Positions 11,906 through 23,899 of a stretch of 64,000 bases of DNA are shown one piece after another (within the stretch, counting starts at the first letter, position 1; every line of letters begins with the position of its first letter). Location: NCBI RefSeq assembly GCF_042242105.1, contig NC_092019.1:26592828-26656827 (forward strand), read 5' to 3'. Position numbers and translations under genes: made by a program. This DNA comes from Pempheris klunzingeri. Lineage: Eukaryota; Chordata; Actinopteri; Acropomatiformes; Pempheridae. Under the pieces are notes generated by a model. That model saw only the letters and a list, made by a program, of their open reading frames with translations. It was not told the origin of the DNA and ran no database searches.

Positions 11906-12164
11906 ACAATTTTTCTTCACAATGAATGAACAACAGCAGTTAATAAATGTCGCAGGCGTCTGATCCTGTCCTCAGCAGTGGACACAGGTTTAAACATTAA
12001 TTGGTATTTAGAAAAGAAGAATGTGAATGACTTTACACATACCTCAAATCAGCAAACACATGGTTTTAGCTGAAATAACTGAGGGTATTATGATAAAGAG
12101 GAGGACATGAAATATACAGTGATCCAGGAGGAGCTGGAAAGTGTTGCTGGAGAGGGTGTCTGGA

Positions 12165-12235
12165 GTGCCCTGCTTGACCTATTGCCACCGCGATCCGACC
12201 CCGGATAAGTGGATAAGATAATGAATGAATGAATG
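12165..12235 (+). repeat. LINE/SINE 3' end with (GAAT)n tail
   Basis: The text 'ccaccgcgatccgaccccgg' plus 'ataagtggataagataatga' is the familiar 3' terminus of a fish non-LTR element, followed by GAAT units. Confidence 0.7.
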
Positions 12236-12261
12236 TAGGGGGTGCTATGGAGCCTTTTTGC

Positions 12262-12316
12262 CACGCCCATGCCCATGCCCACGCCCACGCCCACGCCCAC
12301 GCCCACGCCCACGCCC
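12262..12316. repeat. Hexamer tandem repeat (CACGCC)n
   Basis: About nine units of CACGCC/CATGCC in tandem. A minus-strand frame reading Gly-Val repeats across it is an artefact. Confidence 0.95.
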
Positions 12317-12674
12317 AAGTTTTATGGGTTTTTGAGCATGCTTAGGCCCTAAATTGTGAAAAGAATAATAATTCCTTGAGTTTCAAGAGGCTCCTCAAAA
12401 CTGTGTGGTGCTCGGGCCCTAATAAATAACGATGATGATAAATCTAAAAATGTTTTCACTATCACTGCCATATCCAATACCACATGATGTAATATGAATA
12501 TGATGATTATATTAAATGATAATTACAGGGATGAGGACTGGAACCAGACCAGGGCACTGGAGAGGCAAGTGACTGGCTTACCACTCAGCCAACCATTAGC
12601 TGCACACCCAGAGATCCCGGTGGGGGAGGCACGAGGAGAGGTAGCAATGGACCATCTGCTATCCCATCTCTTCT

Positions 12675-13350
12675 TTTTTCTTTTTTGAAGTTTGCTGACG
12701 ACACAGCTGTGGTGGGTCTGATCTCCAACAATAATGAGGAGGACTATTTGACGGAGATCAGCCACCTGGAGGACTGGTGCAGAGACAACAGCCTCCTACT
12801 GAACGTCAGCAAGACCAAGGAGCTGATTGTGGACTACAGCAGGAAGCAGCAGAGGAGCTACCAACCACTTAGGATCCGTGGGACTGAGGTGGAGAGAGTG
12901 GACAGCTTCAAGTACCTGGGTGTCAACATCACGCAGGATCTGACGTGGTCCTGTCACATCGACACCTTGGTGAAGAAGGCTCGACAGCGTCTCCACCACC
13001 TCAGACACCTGAGGGACTTCTCAATGTGCTCAGGAACTTTTACACCTGCACCATTGAGAGTGTTCTGGCTGGGAGCATCACCGCCTGGATGGGCAGCAGC
13101 ACCAAGCAGAACTTCTTGGCCCTGAGGAGGGTGGTCCGCTCGGCTGAGCAGAACCACCCTCCCCAACCTGCAGGACAATTACCAGCAGCGCTGCAGGTCA
13201 GATTGCAAGGGAGCCCACCCTCCCCAGCCACAGACTGTTCTCTCTGCTGCCGTCAGGTCGGCGTTACCGCTGCCTGAAGGCTCACACAGAGAGGATGAGG
13301 AGGAGCTTCTTTCCTCAGGCCGTCCGCCTGCTAAACCTGAAACAATAGAC
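12675..13350 (+). mobile_element. LINE ORF2 C-terminal half (L2/CR1-like), frameshifted
   Basis: The plus strand starts within the RT domain at KFADDTAVVGLISNNN (the YADD-equivalent box with both aspartates intact), then WCRDNSLLLNVSKTKELIVD and FKYLGVNI, the late RT motifs. A frameshift near 13010 moves the reading to a second frame with GSITAWMGSS and LRRVVRSAEQ. A further shift gives the terminal RRYRCLKAHTERM...FFPQAVRLLN block and a stop near 13349. It is 5' truncated and inactive, but it is the best preserved LINE in the window. Confidence 0.9.
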
Positions 13351-13543
13351 TTTATGGACACAACCTGCAATACTCTGTCATGCTTGTATATACATCCATA
13401 TTCTGTTTCAGGCTTTGATTTATCTATTTCAATATTCTATTTATTTTTCTATCTATCTATTTATTTTTCTATTCAAATCATAGACCCTTAAACCATGAAC
13501 TACGAAGACTCGTAGTTTGACACAAGCACACACGTATGTACAA

Positions 13544-13545
<2 letters not shown>

Positions 13546-13610
<65 letters not shown>
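13546..13610. repeat. (CA)n microsatellite
   Basis: About 32 uninterrupted CA units, shortly downstream of the LINE end. Confidence 0.97.
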
Positions 13611-13611
<1 letters not shown>

Positions 13612-14317
13612 TTAAATACGATTCATATTACTTTATCATGTTTCCAACTCTTCATAGGCCTTCAGCTATTTCTTCATGCAAACTTTCTTCAAGCAGTTTA
13701 CAGCAGTTTTACAACTTTTGGATGATTTTAAGACTATTCAAACTATTCAACTTTCTTCAAGTGTCACAATAATTTTTCAACTCCTATTTTTTTGTAATCC
13801 ATTCAAACATTGAAATATCCCATGTGTCATATTTTCTGGTTATTACTCAACTTTTCAATTCCATTCATTGTGAATAGAGCCTCATTAATATTCCTTAAGC
13901 TGCTTCTCCATTCAAGAGACAAAAGTCAGCAAAGAAATTGCCAAAACAATAAACAAACAACAAAACAATCTGTGAAAACATCACTATCTGAACTTCAGAA
14001 AAGAAAATGCAGGGCTCTTACCTGTCTCCCTAACAAAACACAGGGGAAAAGGGAACCTAAAGAAAAGCCTTCTCACCCCTACATTAACCAGTCTTTTAGT
14101 CTACATACACAATGTTCACAACAGAGGTTAATAAAGTTAGAGTTAAAGAAGGCACCATCAGTACACCTGAAACTCAGCACACTGGAAAAACCATGGAATA
14201 GGGTGAGCAGCACCATCCTCAGGTAGGGAGGAAACGCAGCAGAAACACAGTCACATCCAAATGCACATTATGACCTGAGTCATAACAAACATAGGAAATA
14301 ATAAAAATAAAGAAAAA

Positions 14318-14347
14318 GGGTGTCCCAACTTTTGACTGGTACTGTTC
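14318..14347. mobile_element. Isolated Tc1-like terminal repeat
   Basis: The string 'gtgtcccaacttttgactgg' followed by 'tactgt' matches the outer end of a common Tc1 family (compare the left end at 62063). I did not find its partner terminus. Confidence 0.45.
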
Positions 14348-15382
14348 ATGTTTCCAAGTTTTCAAGTCCCAATAATTAAACTGAAGCAGTCATTGGCAAT
14401 GGAAATTTGGAATGTTAGGCTCCCTCCAACAATGGTCTAATAGAATCATAAAAAGGGAAACGGGGGGGGGATCAAAGACTTGTTACTGTATATGGAACAG
14501 ATTGAGTCTTCATGGATCAAATTAGCATGGGCTTTACAGAAGACTTAAAAGATCTTACATCAAACTGCCTGTGACTGACAGTTGGTCTGTAACATGTGCC
14601 TGCTGACCTCAAGAGGAGGAGAATGATCAGCATCTTCCCTGGTATGAGCTGGACCTTTGGACCTAGGACGTCCACCCACTCAGGGGCAAGGTTGTAGACT
14701 GATCATAATGGATGCTGACTTCTCACTACTCACTTTATTTTTTTATATTTATATATTGTACCTTTGTTTGTCCACCTTTTTTTTTGCACACAGAAAAGTG
14801 GTAATTGCCTGAATGGGTACAGGGTACAGTGAGGAGATGAGTGAAAATACACCAAATTGGCAGAATCTGAACACTTAACACTTCCTACAACTCTCACACT
14901 TAACACAATACGTTATACTTGGTTGCATCGAATAAAAAAAGTTTAAGAGTTTAAGGTGGTTTGTTGGATTTTTTTCACCAGAGAGAAAACAATTTCACTG
15001 ATAAGGTCAAAAAATAGCTTCCATCCACCTCTCCTGTCAAAATGAAATATTTAAAGAAATATTAATTCTCTCCACTATCACTATCTAATAAGGGCAGAAA
15101 CTGCCCAAAGATCATCTGTTAAAGATGTTCACTATAAGTTTGCTGCTAATATGCAGACATTTCAATTTCTGTTTAGGGTTTTGTTAAGTTAGGTGAAATG
15201 ACAAAGTAGAAGTTGTGTCTGAGTTGACTGAGTTTAATTAATGTATATTTCAAATCATGTTACAGTTGGCTATGTGGGAATAACAAGTAGCATCGTAAAT
15301 ATTACATTTCATAGAGCAATAGTGAAACATATTTGTGTCTTGCATGTTTCCTTCATGACAAATTATAGTCACCTTCATTTCG
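14348..15382. other. Intergenic, no gene recognised
   Basis: AT-rich sequence between the repeat-dense left arm and the 3' end of ggct. I see no exon or intact repeat. Confidence 0.4.
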
Positions 15383-15388
15383 TTTATT
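15383..15388 (-). promoter_or_regulatory. Candidate poly(A) signal of ggct
   Basis: AATAAA on the minus strand, about 210 nt past the ggct stop codon. It is the first canonical hexamer that I found downstream, so a short 3' UTR is inferred. Confidence 0.5.
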
Positions 15389-15597
15389 TCCATAAGGTAT
15401 GGAATTTAGACTGAAGACCCATCAAAGCTGTGTTCTTTCGGTTCTGTAAGTCACTCAGACTCATAGACCAGGCTGCTGGAATTACAATTAGCCAAGTTAG
15501 GCATGAAGCAGCTGGTTAAGCTGGACTTGTATTGGGTGGAAGACACTGTTACAAAGACTCTCCTGTAGACAAAGTGGACCTGGACTCTGCTGGGTTA

Positions 15598-18500
15598 TCA
15601 GGCATCAGAATGGATGTTGTCCCTCTCTTTGGCTCTTCTTCTGGCTTGCTCGAGTTCAGCCATCATGGGTAGAGGGCCCTCATACATGTTGGTCTTGATT
15701 GCTTTCAGCTTTTCCTGGTACCCCTTTGGCAAGCCGTTCTGCTCTGCTCCCATCACAATCACCTGCAGTGGTTGATAAAGCTAAATGTATTGACTGTCGT
15801 TAAACTAAGGTCCTGATTTCCTAATAAACAGTAGCAGTCACAAATTCCAAAAATCTCTCCCTCGCTCACTGTTGATGATTTGTAGAGCTGTCCTTGTAAG
15901 GTCCTTGCATAGAATTTGATTTATTGCCTAAATTCAGACAGTCTAACCCAATTCATGCCTAACCTTAACCCTAACCCAACCCTAACCTAAACCTAACCTC
16001 AAATCACACCTTACCACTCACCTTAACCAGGACCTCAGAAATGACAATTTGCCTTATTAGGACTGGCTGTTGGTCCCCATTAGTACTAATGGTCCGGACA
16101 AGGTTGGTGTTTATACTGGAAATGGTCCCAATAAGGACAGAAAAATTAATAGAAAAATGTATACACACTGACTAATATTCCACTTCCACCGCCATAAACC
16201 TAACCCCTATCCTACCCTTAACTTTACCCTAACCATAACATCCTCACCATATAATTTAATGATTTACATTATGGGGACATCGGCTACTAATTGGCTGAAT
16301 TACAATAAACTCAAAGAATAGCCCAGCCCTAAGAATAAGAGCTGAGTCCCAATTTCACAACAGTCCCAACAGACAAGCTAACTTGAACGTTTTTGGTCTA
16401 CGAATTTTAGTAATTCACAAAACCTTTTAGAGCTAAAAGTGAGGCTAGAGGTCCAGAGGACCTGAGTCACTATGTCCTACTCACAGGCAGTGATGGGCTG
16501 GAGGTAATGTGTTACTTTGCGTGAGTGTTTTATAAAAATAGAATGAATATGAACTGTTAATCAATATTTTAAAGGCAGCCGTTTAATAATTATTCAACAG
16601 TTATCCAACAAATCAAACTAATGCAATAAATGTGGAGAAGATCGTTCGCACAATTCTGTTTATCTACTTTAGATTAAATTTAGATTTAATTTTATTTGTG
16701 CCTTCCACTCCCTTTGCAAGGCTGCTGGACTGTGCTTAGGGAGCATGCAGACCAGCTGGCAGATGTGCTCAGCGACATCCTCAACTTCCCTATGAGCCAG
16801 GCGGTTGCCCCTTTTTGTCACTATCATTACAATGCCAAAAAGTCAACAGTGTCCTTCATTAATGAGTTTCGCCCTGTACCAGTCATGAAATCTGAACGCA
16901 GGCTTTTGGTTTATCCAGGTGTTTCTTTGGCTTCAGGTGGCGCAGGTGATGTTCCTGATGCGTACTGTCTGGGACATCTCTGAGAAATAGTCCAGGATCC
17001 AGTTTTAAACGGAGCTGTTTCAGCTCAGGGGGCCTAACTTCCATACCAGCTTATGGGGAAGGATTGTGTTGAGTAGCAATATAGTATGTTGTGGCTCTCA
17101 CCCTCCAGTGCTCTGTGACATACTGTATGTATGACTTTACATTTCCCTAAACCGTTCTACATTTAGCACAAGTTAATCCTGTTGTTTTGCCTTTTTAGAG
17201 ACTAAGATGCAGTATGCCAGATTTTCTGTTCTTTTTGTATTTGTTGCCTTAATCATTTATATAATTTATATTGATTATAAACTTTAATTTTGTTGTTCGC
17301 CTTTTGTTATTTATTTTGCTTATTTGCACTGTGTTAATGTTCTACTTTTGAGTTGTGTCTGCAACAGTATCCAGCACACCATGGCATGTTTTTAACCTCC
17401 TTTTCTCTGTTGGGACAGGTGCTGTGGGCCTCGGCCGGCAGTCCAATTCCCCCGGAAGTTGCGTGCCTTCACGCCCCCTTTTTTTGTATTGGGTTGAAGG
17501 GTCACAGGTGGTTAGTTTATGGGCCCCTCACCCTTTTTGGGTTGCCGGTTGACTTGGTAAGCCCCAGCCCTATTCTCATGTCCCTGCCTGAGTGTTGACT
17601 TTAATCATCTTTGTAGTATTATATCAAATCTTTATTTTAACTTCATTTTAGTTTAGTGTTTTTGCGTTTATTTTAACTTAACTTATGCTGTTTTAATGGA
17701 ACTTGTCTCTCACCCAGTGCTTTAAGAACCCTGTGTGAACTCGATAGTTAAATTTATCTTATTTACAACACCACCTGCGGGAAATTGACCTCCAGGAAGT
17801 TGTAAATAAGATAAATTTAACAGCAGTTTGACCCCCTGCTCCTGCCACATTATTATTACTATCAATCAATATATAACTGCTGCTCTAACCAAATGCAATG
17901 CACACTATATGCATAGAATACAAACTCTGTATGAGAACCATGCTATCAAATAGTCCCAAGGCTATGCACCTGTTTATGTCAATGCAGTGTGGTCTCAAGG
18001 TGGGTTGGATCTGAGCACTCTTCACAATGATTTCCCATTCATTCCTATGGAGACATTTTTCCAGATTCTTTTGCGATTTGCATGAAAGCCATTGGGACAA
18101 CATCTGAGAAAAGCCAAAGCAACTCCATCCTGATTGAGCTGCATGATTTGTATTTTTTGCACATGTGCTGGCAGCGGTGCAGGAGGAGCTGCGTTGCGAA
18201 AAACTTGCAGAAGAACCTGCACTTCAGACAGGTTGCTTCTCGTCAACAGTTTCTTGGTGATGATGACCTCAGCTGTGTGCGTTAGAGTCCTGACCAGCTG
18301 AATCACTGTCTGGTATGGTAACTACAACAGCTTAGATTGGAAGATCCTAAAAAGCATAGTAAAGACAGAGTCCTTCATTTGGAACTCTCTCCTCTCTATC
18401 CATGACATTTATACATACCTGCTGCATACATGTTCTGTATACATAAACATCCCCAGGGACCCAAAAACTGCTACTGCTGCTTCTACACTACTCACACTTT

Positions 18501-19897
18501 ACAATCATTATTATAATCTCATTTTTATTTGTACTTATATGTTTCTATATTATAACATAGTCTTGTATAGCTGTCTTGCATATTGTGTGTAGTTTGGATC
18601 TGGGCAGGGATGCTGAGCATTGGATAAATAGGCTTTCCAACTCCCGACTGGACTGGACACTATGTTGTTACAGCCATAGGAGCTACAGTATGTCAGGATT
18701 CAAAGATCACAGTAAATTTGAACCTAGTAATAACAAGGGAACAATATAGTGGACTCTTGCAAACACACTATAGAAGACAAAGCTGTGACCACAAAACTGC
18801 ACGGTTCCCCTCTGCATGCTGTTTTTCTCTCAGGCATGTTGGGAGCTCTCACATGTGCAAGAGAACCATCTGGTATTCAAGCTCACAACCTGTGTGTTAA
18901 ACATAGCATGGTAGAGGGGGAGTGTCCGGGCTTTTTTGACCTGTTAATCACAGTCAGGTGACGAGGGGTATGAGCAGACTGCTCCCTATTCCAGATGCTT
19001 CACAGAGGGGTAGATGGGTAGAGGGTAGGAGTGAATAGGTGTTGATGCCCCTGACCTGATACAAAGTTGACAGTTGATGTTGTTCATAAAGCTACATAGA
19101 GTTACTTTTTTGTATTTATGATTCTAAAAGAGGTTCATGGCCATCATGTTGGACCTGCTCTAACAGCTAGTCAACAGTGTCCATAGAAACATAAGACTAG
19201 AGCAAAAAACATTCACAACTGCCTAGAATCACTCCTCCAGCATTTCATTTAGGTGCTCTGAGCCCACACGCAAGAATGCAGTGAAAGCAGTCTTACCTGC
19301 AGGTATTGTGGTGATGGTGGGGCATACACACAGCTGTTCATTATGTAGGTACGACAGTTGAGCTCCTGGCCTTTTGTCTTCACTGATAGCTCCACAGGAC
19401 TGTACGCACCTAACGTCACATTCTCTTGACTGAGCGTGTGCACACATGCACGCACATGGAAACACACACACAGTAGTGTGTAAGGTTGACAGGAAAACAT
19501 TCAAGGCAATCCAGGAGAGGACATTGAAAAAATAACAAATGAATACTTTACCTGTCTAGAGACTCCAGATCAGACATGTTCATCCTCCACACCACACCCC
19601 ACACCTCGTCCCCTGGGCTGTGCTCTATGGTGGCCACGCCTCCATGCCACCGGTCACTGGCAAGGCCTTTATGGTTCCCAAACACCAATTCATAGTCCTG
19701 ACAAGGAGAAAGCGAAAGAAGTTAGAAGTGTACAGAGTTAATATGGGTCCGAATTTTGATGCTCCTGCTCTTCCATCAGACTGTACCTTCAGCCTGGCCA
19801 CACAGTGTATTGTCGCAGAGGGGTTCTTGAGCTGGAGCCGCTCCTTCAGCAGGTTGCTGCCATATGCAAAGTACAAGAAGGTGTGGTTTGTCTCCAT
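15598..19897 (-). CDS. ggct: Gamma-glutamylcyclotransferase
   Basis: Four coding exons on the minus strand: 19787-19897, 19552-19697, 19297-19429 and 15598-15762, together 184 codons plus TGA (the human protein has 188). All junctions are GT-AG and keep frame. The enzyme releases 5-oxoproline from gamma-glutamyl dipeptides in the cytosol, as part of glutathione turnover. Visible motifs: FLYFAYGSNLLKERL near the N-terminus (substrate-binding YGSNL loop), WHGGVATI and GDEVWGVVWRM of the cyclotransferase barrel, and SQENV, whose Glu (about residue 88) corresponds to catalytic Glu98 of human GGCT. The chosen ATG follows an acceptor-like 'ttcctcag' by 7 nt, so an upstream 5' UTR exon, or a short coding one, may exist. 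The C-terminus (YEGPLP...HSDA) differs from the mammalian tail. The last intron is 3.5 kb and holds repeats. Confidence 0.93.
15940..16250. repeat. Non-autonomous repeat rich in CCTAACC
   Basis: In ggct intron 3. Two clusters of degenerate 'ccctaacc'-like units (15955-16005 and 16197-16240) flank text such as 'ggtccccattag' and 'tggtcccaataaggac', typical of a common fish DNA-repeat family. It is not a true telomeric array. Confidence 0.5.
16720..16905 (+). mobile_element. LINE RT fragment (L2/CR1-like)
   Basis: Plus strand, within ggct intron 3 and antisense to the gene. The frame reads LREHADQLADVLSDILNFPM then SQAVAPF and KKSTVSFINEFRPVPVMKSE, matching the 'CA.QLA.V..DIFN.SL' and 'NDYRPVALT' blocks. 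It is truncated on both sides. Confidence 0.8.
17747..17821. repeat. Perfect 23-bp inverted repeat with 29-nt loop
   Basis: The arm at 17747-17769 begins 'gttaaatttatcttattt' and ends 'acaac'. The arm at 17799-17821 is its exact reverse complement. It sits in ggct intron 3, outside any repeat I recognise. See findings. Confidence 0.9.
18240..18490 (+). mobile_element. LINE C-terminal fragment
   Basis: Plus strand, within ggct intron 3. ITVWYGNYNSLDWKILKSIV followed by KTESF and SIHDIYTYLL corresponds to the 'ITVWYGN....RKALQR.VKTA...LP.I.DIY' end of L2/CR1-like ORF2. Several stops are present. Confidence 0.7.
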
Positions 19898-20206
19898 GTT
19901 GTCACTGAGGAAGATGAGGACAAGGAGGGTTGAGGTGAGGGAGATTAGGAGCAGCTTAAGGAAGGCAACAATCACAGAGATGGTGAGCCAAGTTGAGCCA
20001 CAGTTGAATGTGTGGAGGACCGGATGGCTGGGTGGTGAGCATGAGTTGTAGAGTGACAGAAATGAAGTACTGGCCTTCCAGCATTCACACACCATTCTCA
20101 TGCTAATTCCCTGCACTGTCACTGTGCCCTATTCATATTCACAATACATGGTTTGCCTCATGTGTTGAGCCAACAGCATTGAGCCATACACATAGATACA
20201 CATAGT

Positions 20207-20207
<1 letters not shown>

Positions 20208-20240
<33 letters not shown>
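20208..20240. repeat. (CA)n microsatellite
   Basis: About 16 CA units, upstream of the ggct start exon. Confidence 0.95.
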
Positions 20241-20242
<2 letters not shown>

Positions 20243-20289
20243 AAACACAGAGGACAAGCACTAACAAACCCCTTTATGTTCTTTTTTAC

Positions 20290-22255
20290 CTGCTTTTGAC
20301 ACAGTTAAACTTTTTAGGAAAGCAGCAGTTTTATTACATTTGCTCTATGGATCAGCTCAGTCCAGCTTCTGTACTGCTTTTTGTGTATCTAAGGCATGCT
20401 ACTGTCTCGTCTCCCTTCTTTCCCCATTGTTTTTCTGTTTTCCCCTCTCCTCTGTGTCTTGTGTGTGTGCGGAGCTGCCAGAAGATCACACACCTGCAAA
20501 GCATTCAGCTGCACACCCACAGTATTTCACCCCAGTCCGAGACCACACTCACTGCCAGTTTGTCAGTCATCCTCCAGTGGTATCGATGCTACAGTCTCCA
20601 GTTTCCTCGTGGTCTTGTGCGATTTTCCTGAGAAACGTACCTTTACTTTCCTGTGCTCCAGGTCTCCACCAGCCACGCACACCTCTCTCCGGGTCTTTGT
20701 CATCTGTTCCTTCTGCTCGCTGTCAGGACTCCCAGATCTCCAGCCTCAACCTGTTTCTCACCGCCTGCCCTGTCTCCCACTGCTAGGAATCTTCTCATCA
20801 GCCATACTCACTTTCTCTCAATAACACCCTGTTTTCAACTCACCTTTGGCTTCCTAAACTTCCTTTACTGAACCTAACAGCTGCAGGTGTCAACATATAC
20901 ATGCAGATGTGATGCTGCCAGTGTGTGTTGCACGTTAGATACACTGTACCACCTAATGCAAGAAACCCAATCTGTTGTGTATAAAAAGACATTTCTGTTT
21001 GCTCAGCTATGGAATGGGATGAATCTATTGTGACTTCATAGCATACAGAATATGAGGCGATTCATTATTATCTCATGATTTATCCATGTTTGGAATGGTG
21101 TTGTTAATGTTTGATTATGACTTCAACAGTCTTCCCTGTCTAGTGACAAAGTCTGCCCATATAATAATAAACTGTTTATCCTGTTCAGGGTCACGCAGGC
21201 TTAACAATAACATAATTGAGCCACGAGGAGTTTTGACTCAATGAGACATTAGACAGTGAGGACAGCTCATGCTTCATGTTTAGACCTGACACATCAGCCT
21301 GTGTATTCCCCTTGGTTTTATTTAGTGGCCTTTCACGTTCTTTGCCCTCCACCTCCAAGCATTCTGACATGTTGTGATTTCTTAAATGTTGCTGTGCTTT
21401 GTGAAATGTCACTGGCTTATGAGTTGGCTTTGAAAATGTTACTGGGTGAAAAACTAACTGCAACATGTGGTCACCCATGTGAAGAGCCAGCATGGTAGTA
21501 GGAAATGTGACACTTTGATTCGCAGTGTGTTTCATGTGAACACAAGAGATTTGATTCATGAAGATTGAGCCAAATGTAAAGAAGTGAGTGTAGTGTTATT
21601 TAAAAAAGTGTGCTTGTAGTTTGGGAGCTGGTACATGAGATTGTGCTGAGTGTTCCTCAGTGTGTTAACAAGTGAGAAAAACTGGAAGTAACCAATCTTT
21701 TATCGGGTATCCATTGTTAATGAAGCTGCAGTACACATGTAGGTAAAGTTTGCTTAACTAATGAACAGCAAATGTTGCTGTGGGAGAAACGTTTGAACAC
21801 TTTCAGTGTTTGGAAGTGATTCTGATGTGAGGCTGTTTTCTCTCCTGGTTTTCTTCCCAAAAGTGCTTTTTCACTTTGCTCACCAGATGGCAGCACATAC
21901 ACACTAATATACTGCTGAACAGTTCCCTCACACTGGTGATGGAGTGCATGTTGTCCTGTCCTGTTCCCTGGGATGTTGTGCATTGAGCAGTTATGAGGTA
22001 ATGTCTTCCCCTGCTCCACAGGTGTTCAGCTCTAGTGACACATGTGTAGTGTGTTAACTGTCTATTACATACTTGAGATAACAAGCACAACACTATGAAT
22101 AGACTCATTCTGCATTAGAGGAACTTTTGAGTATTTTTTACTTTAAGTAAACTTTACTTGTAATGGAGAATGTTTACATTGCTCTTTTGCCTGTTAGTTC
22201 TACTATGTTAGTTTGACCTATGTAAAGGATCTGATAGCTTCTTTCACCTTTCTCT
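20290..22255. other. Intergenic, no gene recognised
   Basis: A pyrimidine-rich block (20380-20870) opens three overlapping plus-strand frames of 72-148 codons. That is expected from composition, and none has a recognisable domain. The ggct promoter may lie here but I cannot place it. Confidence 0.4.
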
Positions 22256-22261
22256 ATTATA

Positions 22262-22320
22262 AATCAATTCAATCAATCAAAATACTTTATTAATCCCCGA
22301 GGGGAAATTCCATTTTCAGT
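22262..22320 (-). repeat. LINE 3' tail
   Basis: The text 'tcaatcaatcaaaatacttt' then 'attaatccccgaggggaaat' is a standard fish non-LTR 3' end read in antisense. A poly-G run follows. Confidence 0.7.
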
Positions 22321-22329
22321 GGGGGGGAA

Positions 22330-23430
22330 AGTGGGGAGGAAAACAAGAGGAGAGAGAGGGGAGGAGAAAAAACATGCGACACCAGACTGTACTCATGTGG
22401 AGTGCCCCCCTCTTTACTAACACGTGGTGAGCCAGTACAGTCATGGAGGACTCAACAATCCAGACAGCAGGTTTGATAAGAGATCTTTATTCTAAACAAA
22501 TACAGAGCCTCTAAGGGCACATCACCCCTATAGAATACTGTCTACTGTCAAGTGTTGCACAGGTTTGTTGACTATATGGTGGACAAGGTCCTCTATTTGG
22601 CAGGTCAAAGCTACATGATGACAGTGCAACACGTCCACTGAAAGACATTCCCAATGAATATGAACTAAAATGGAGTGTGGCTCCAGCGTGACCTTGATGG
22701 ATTTTTCAAATCACTTCAGTAATAAGCTGAAGTAATATGCTGAAGATCAAAATAGTACTGATTATTATATTTTAGGACCATTTCTTAAGTCAACTGCTTT
22801 ACATACCTAAATGCACAAAAAAGGGGGTGAGGATGTGATGTAAAAGTAGTAGTAGTCAAAAGGCAAAGGTAGAAAGGTGCAGTGCAAATACAGACCATTT
22901 ACCATAGATGCAGCAGTTGGAGGAACAGTGCATGGACAGGTTGGAATACATTACATTATTTAGTGTCTAATGTTGGAGTTTTACTTTGACAAACCATGTC
23001 AGTGTTAGAGCGGCTCTAGAAGCAGAAAAATTCTCATTGGTTGATTACCTTTGTAGGAGGAGCCAGAGAATCGCACTGGACCTATGGGACTCTGATTAAA
23101 GGAATTTATTACCATTCATTTTTAAATGTATATTCTATCACAGACAACAGGCTCACTGAAGAGGGAAATCTGGCAGCTAAAGTTACCAGGCAAGAGCAGC
23201 AAGAGACCAGGCTCACTATTTTATGTTTGATTTAAAAGAGTCAGCTCTTCAAAATCAATCCATTCTTACAAACATACCCCTGACAGAAAAAGTCAAACAC
23301 ATAACTCACTTAAAAGCAGTGCTGTTTACACTATATTGTGCAAGACTGTTGAGACCAACACTGTTGTTTAGGACAAGTTATAGAGGGACAGCAGCTGTTT
23401 ACAAGGGGTTGTTTGGATCTATATATCTAT
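22330..23430. other. Intergenic with SINE 3' fragment
   Basis: Mostly unrecognised. 'tacagaccatttaccat' at about 22890-22906 equals the 3' end of the SINE copies at 56690 and 62465, so a short SINE remnant is present near 22850-22910. No gene is seen. Confidence 0.45.
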
Positions 23431-23436
23431 TGTGTG

Positions 23437-23460
23437 TATATATATATATATATATATATC
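23437..23460. repeat. (TA)n microsatellite
   Basis: About 11 TA units. Confidence 0.9.
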
Positions 23461-23899
23461 ATGAAAATGTCGAAAACATTTCAATTTGTCCAATACTTTG
23501 TTTACAGACCAAATACCTAATATTTAATATAATATTATTTAATATAATGGAATAACATAGCATAGATTATTGCCAATGTTAATATTACTAGAATAGAATA
23601 GATATAATAATATATAATACTATATGATATGATATGCATGAATTAGGTGGGAGCATCCTTCTTTTTTCCATAACCCCGGGTCTCAAGAGCAGCCCTCCAC
23701 TCAGACTGAGTCATGGTGACTGTTGCCTGGCAGTACCAATTACCAAAATACAGTTGGTGGGTGGCAGGGTCCCGCTCTCTCTGACACTGCTTGCAGATAA
23801 GGGTGTCATATACTTCCTCTTTTTCGTGCCACCCTGCTCCTCCTCCTCCTGCCTTTCCTTTTTATGATAGTGCTGGGTGGTGTAAGGCACATCTGTCAT

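Noticed and set aside
13810..14226. 138-codon plus-strand frame
   Set aside because: No domain, AT-driven composition, Lys/Gln/Asn-rich runs and no splice context.
15955..16240. Interstitial telomeric repeats
   Set aside because: The CCCTAA-like units are degenerate, in two short clusters, and embedded in a known type of dispersed repeat.
19898..20122. In-frame hydrophobic stretch upstream of the ggct ATG, suggesting a membrane-anchored isoform
   Set aside because: The Leu/Ile/Val-rich reading comes from a pyrimidine-rich tract ending in 'ttcctcag', a normal 3' splice site 7 nt before the ATG. It is most likely intron.
20340..20871. Three overlapping plus-strand frames
   Set aside because: They follow from a long pyrimidine-rich stretch. 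Overlap in all three frames argues against real coding.
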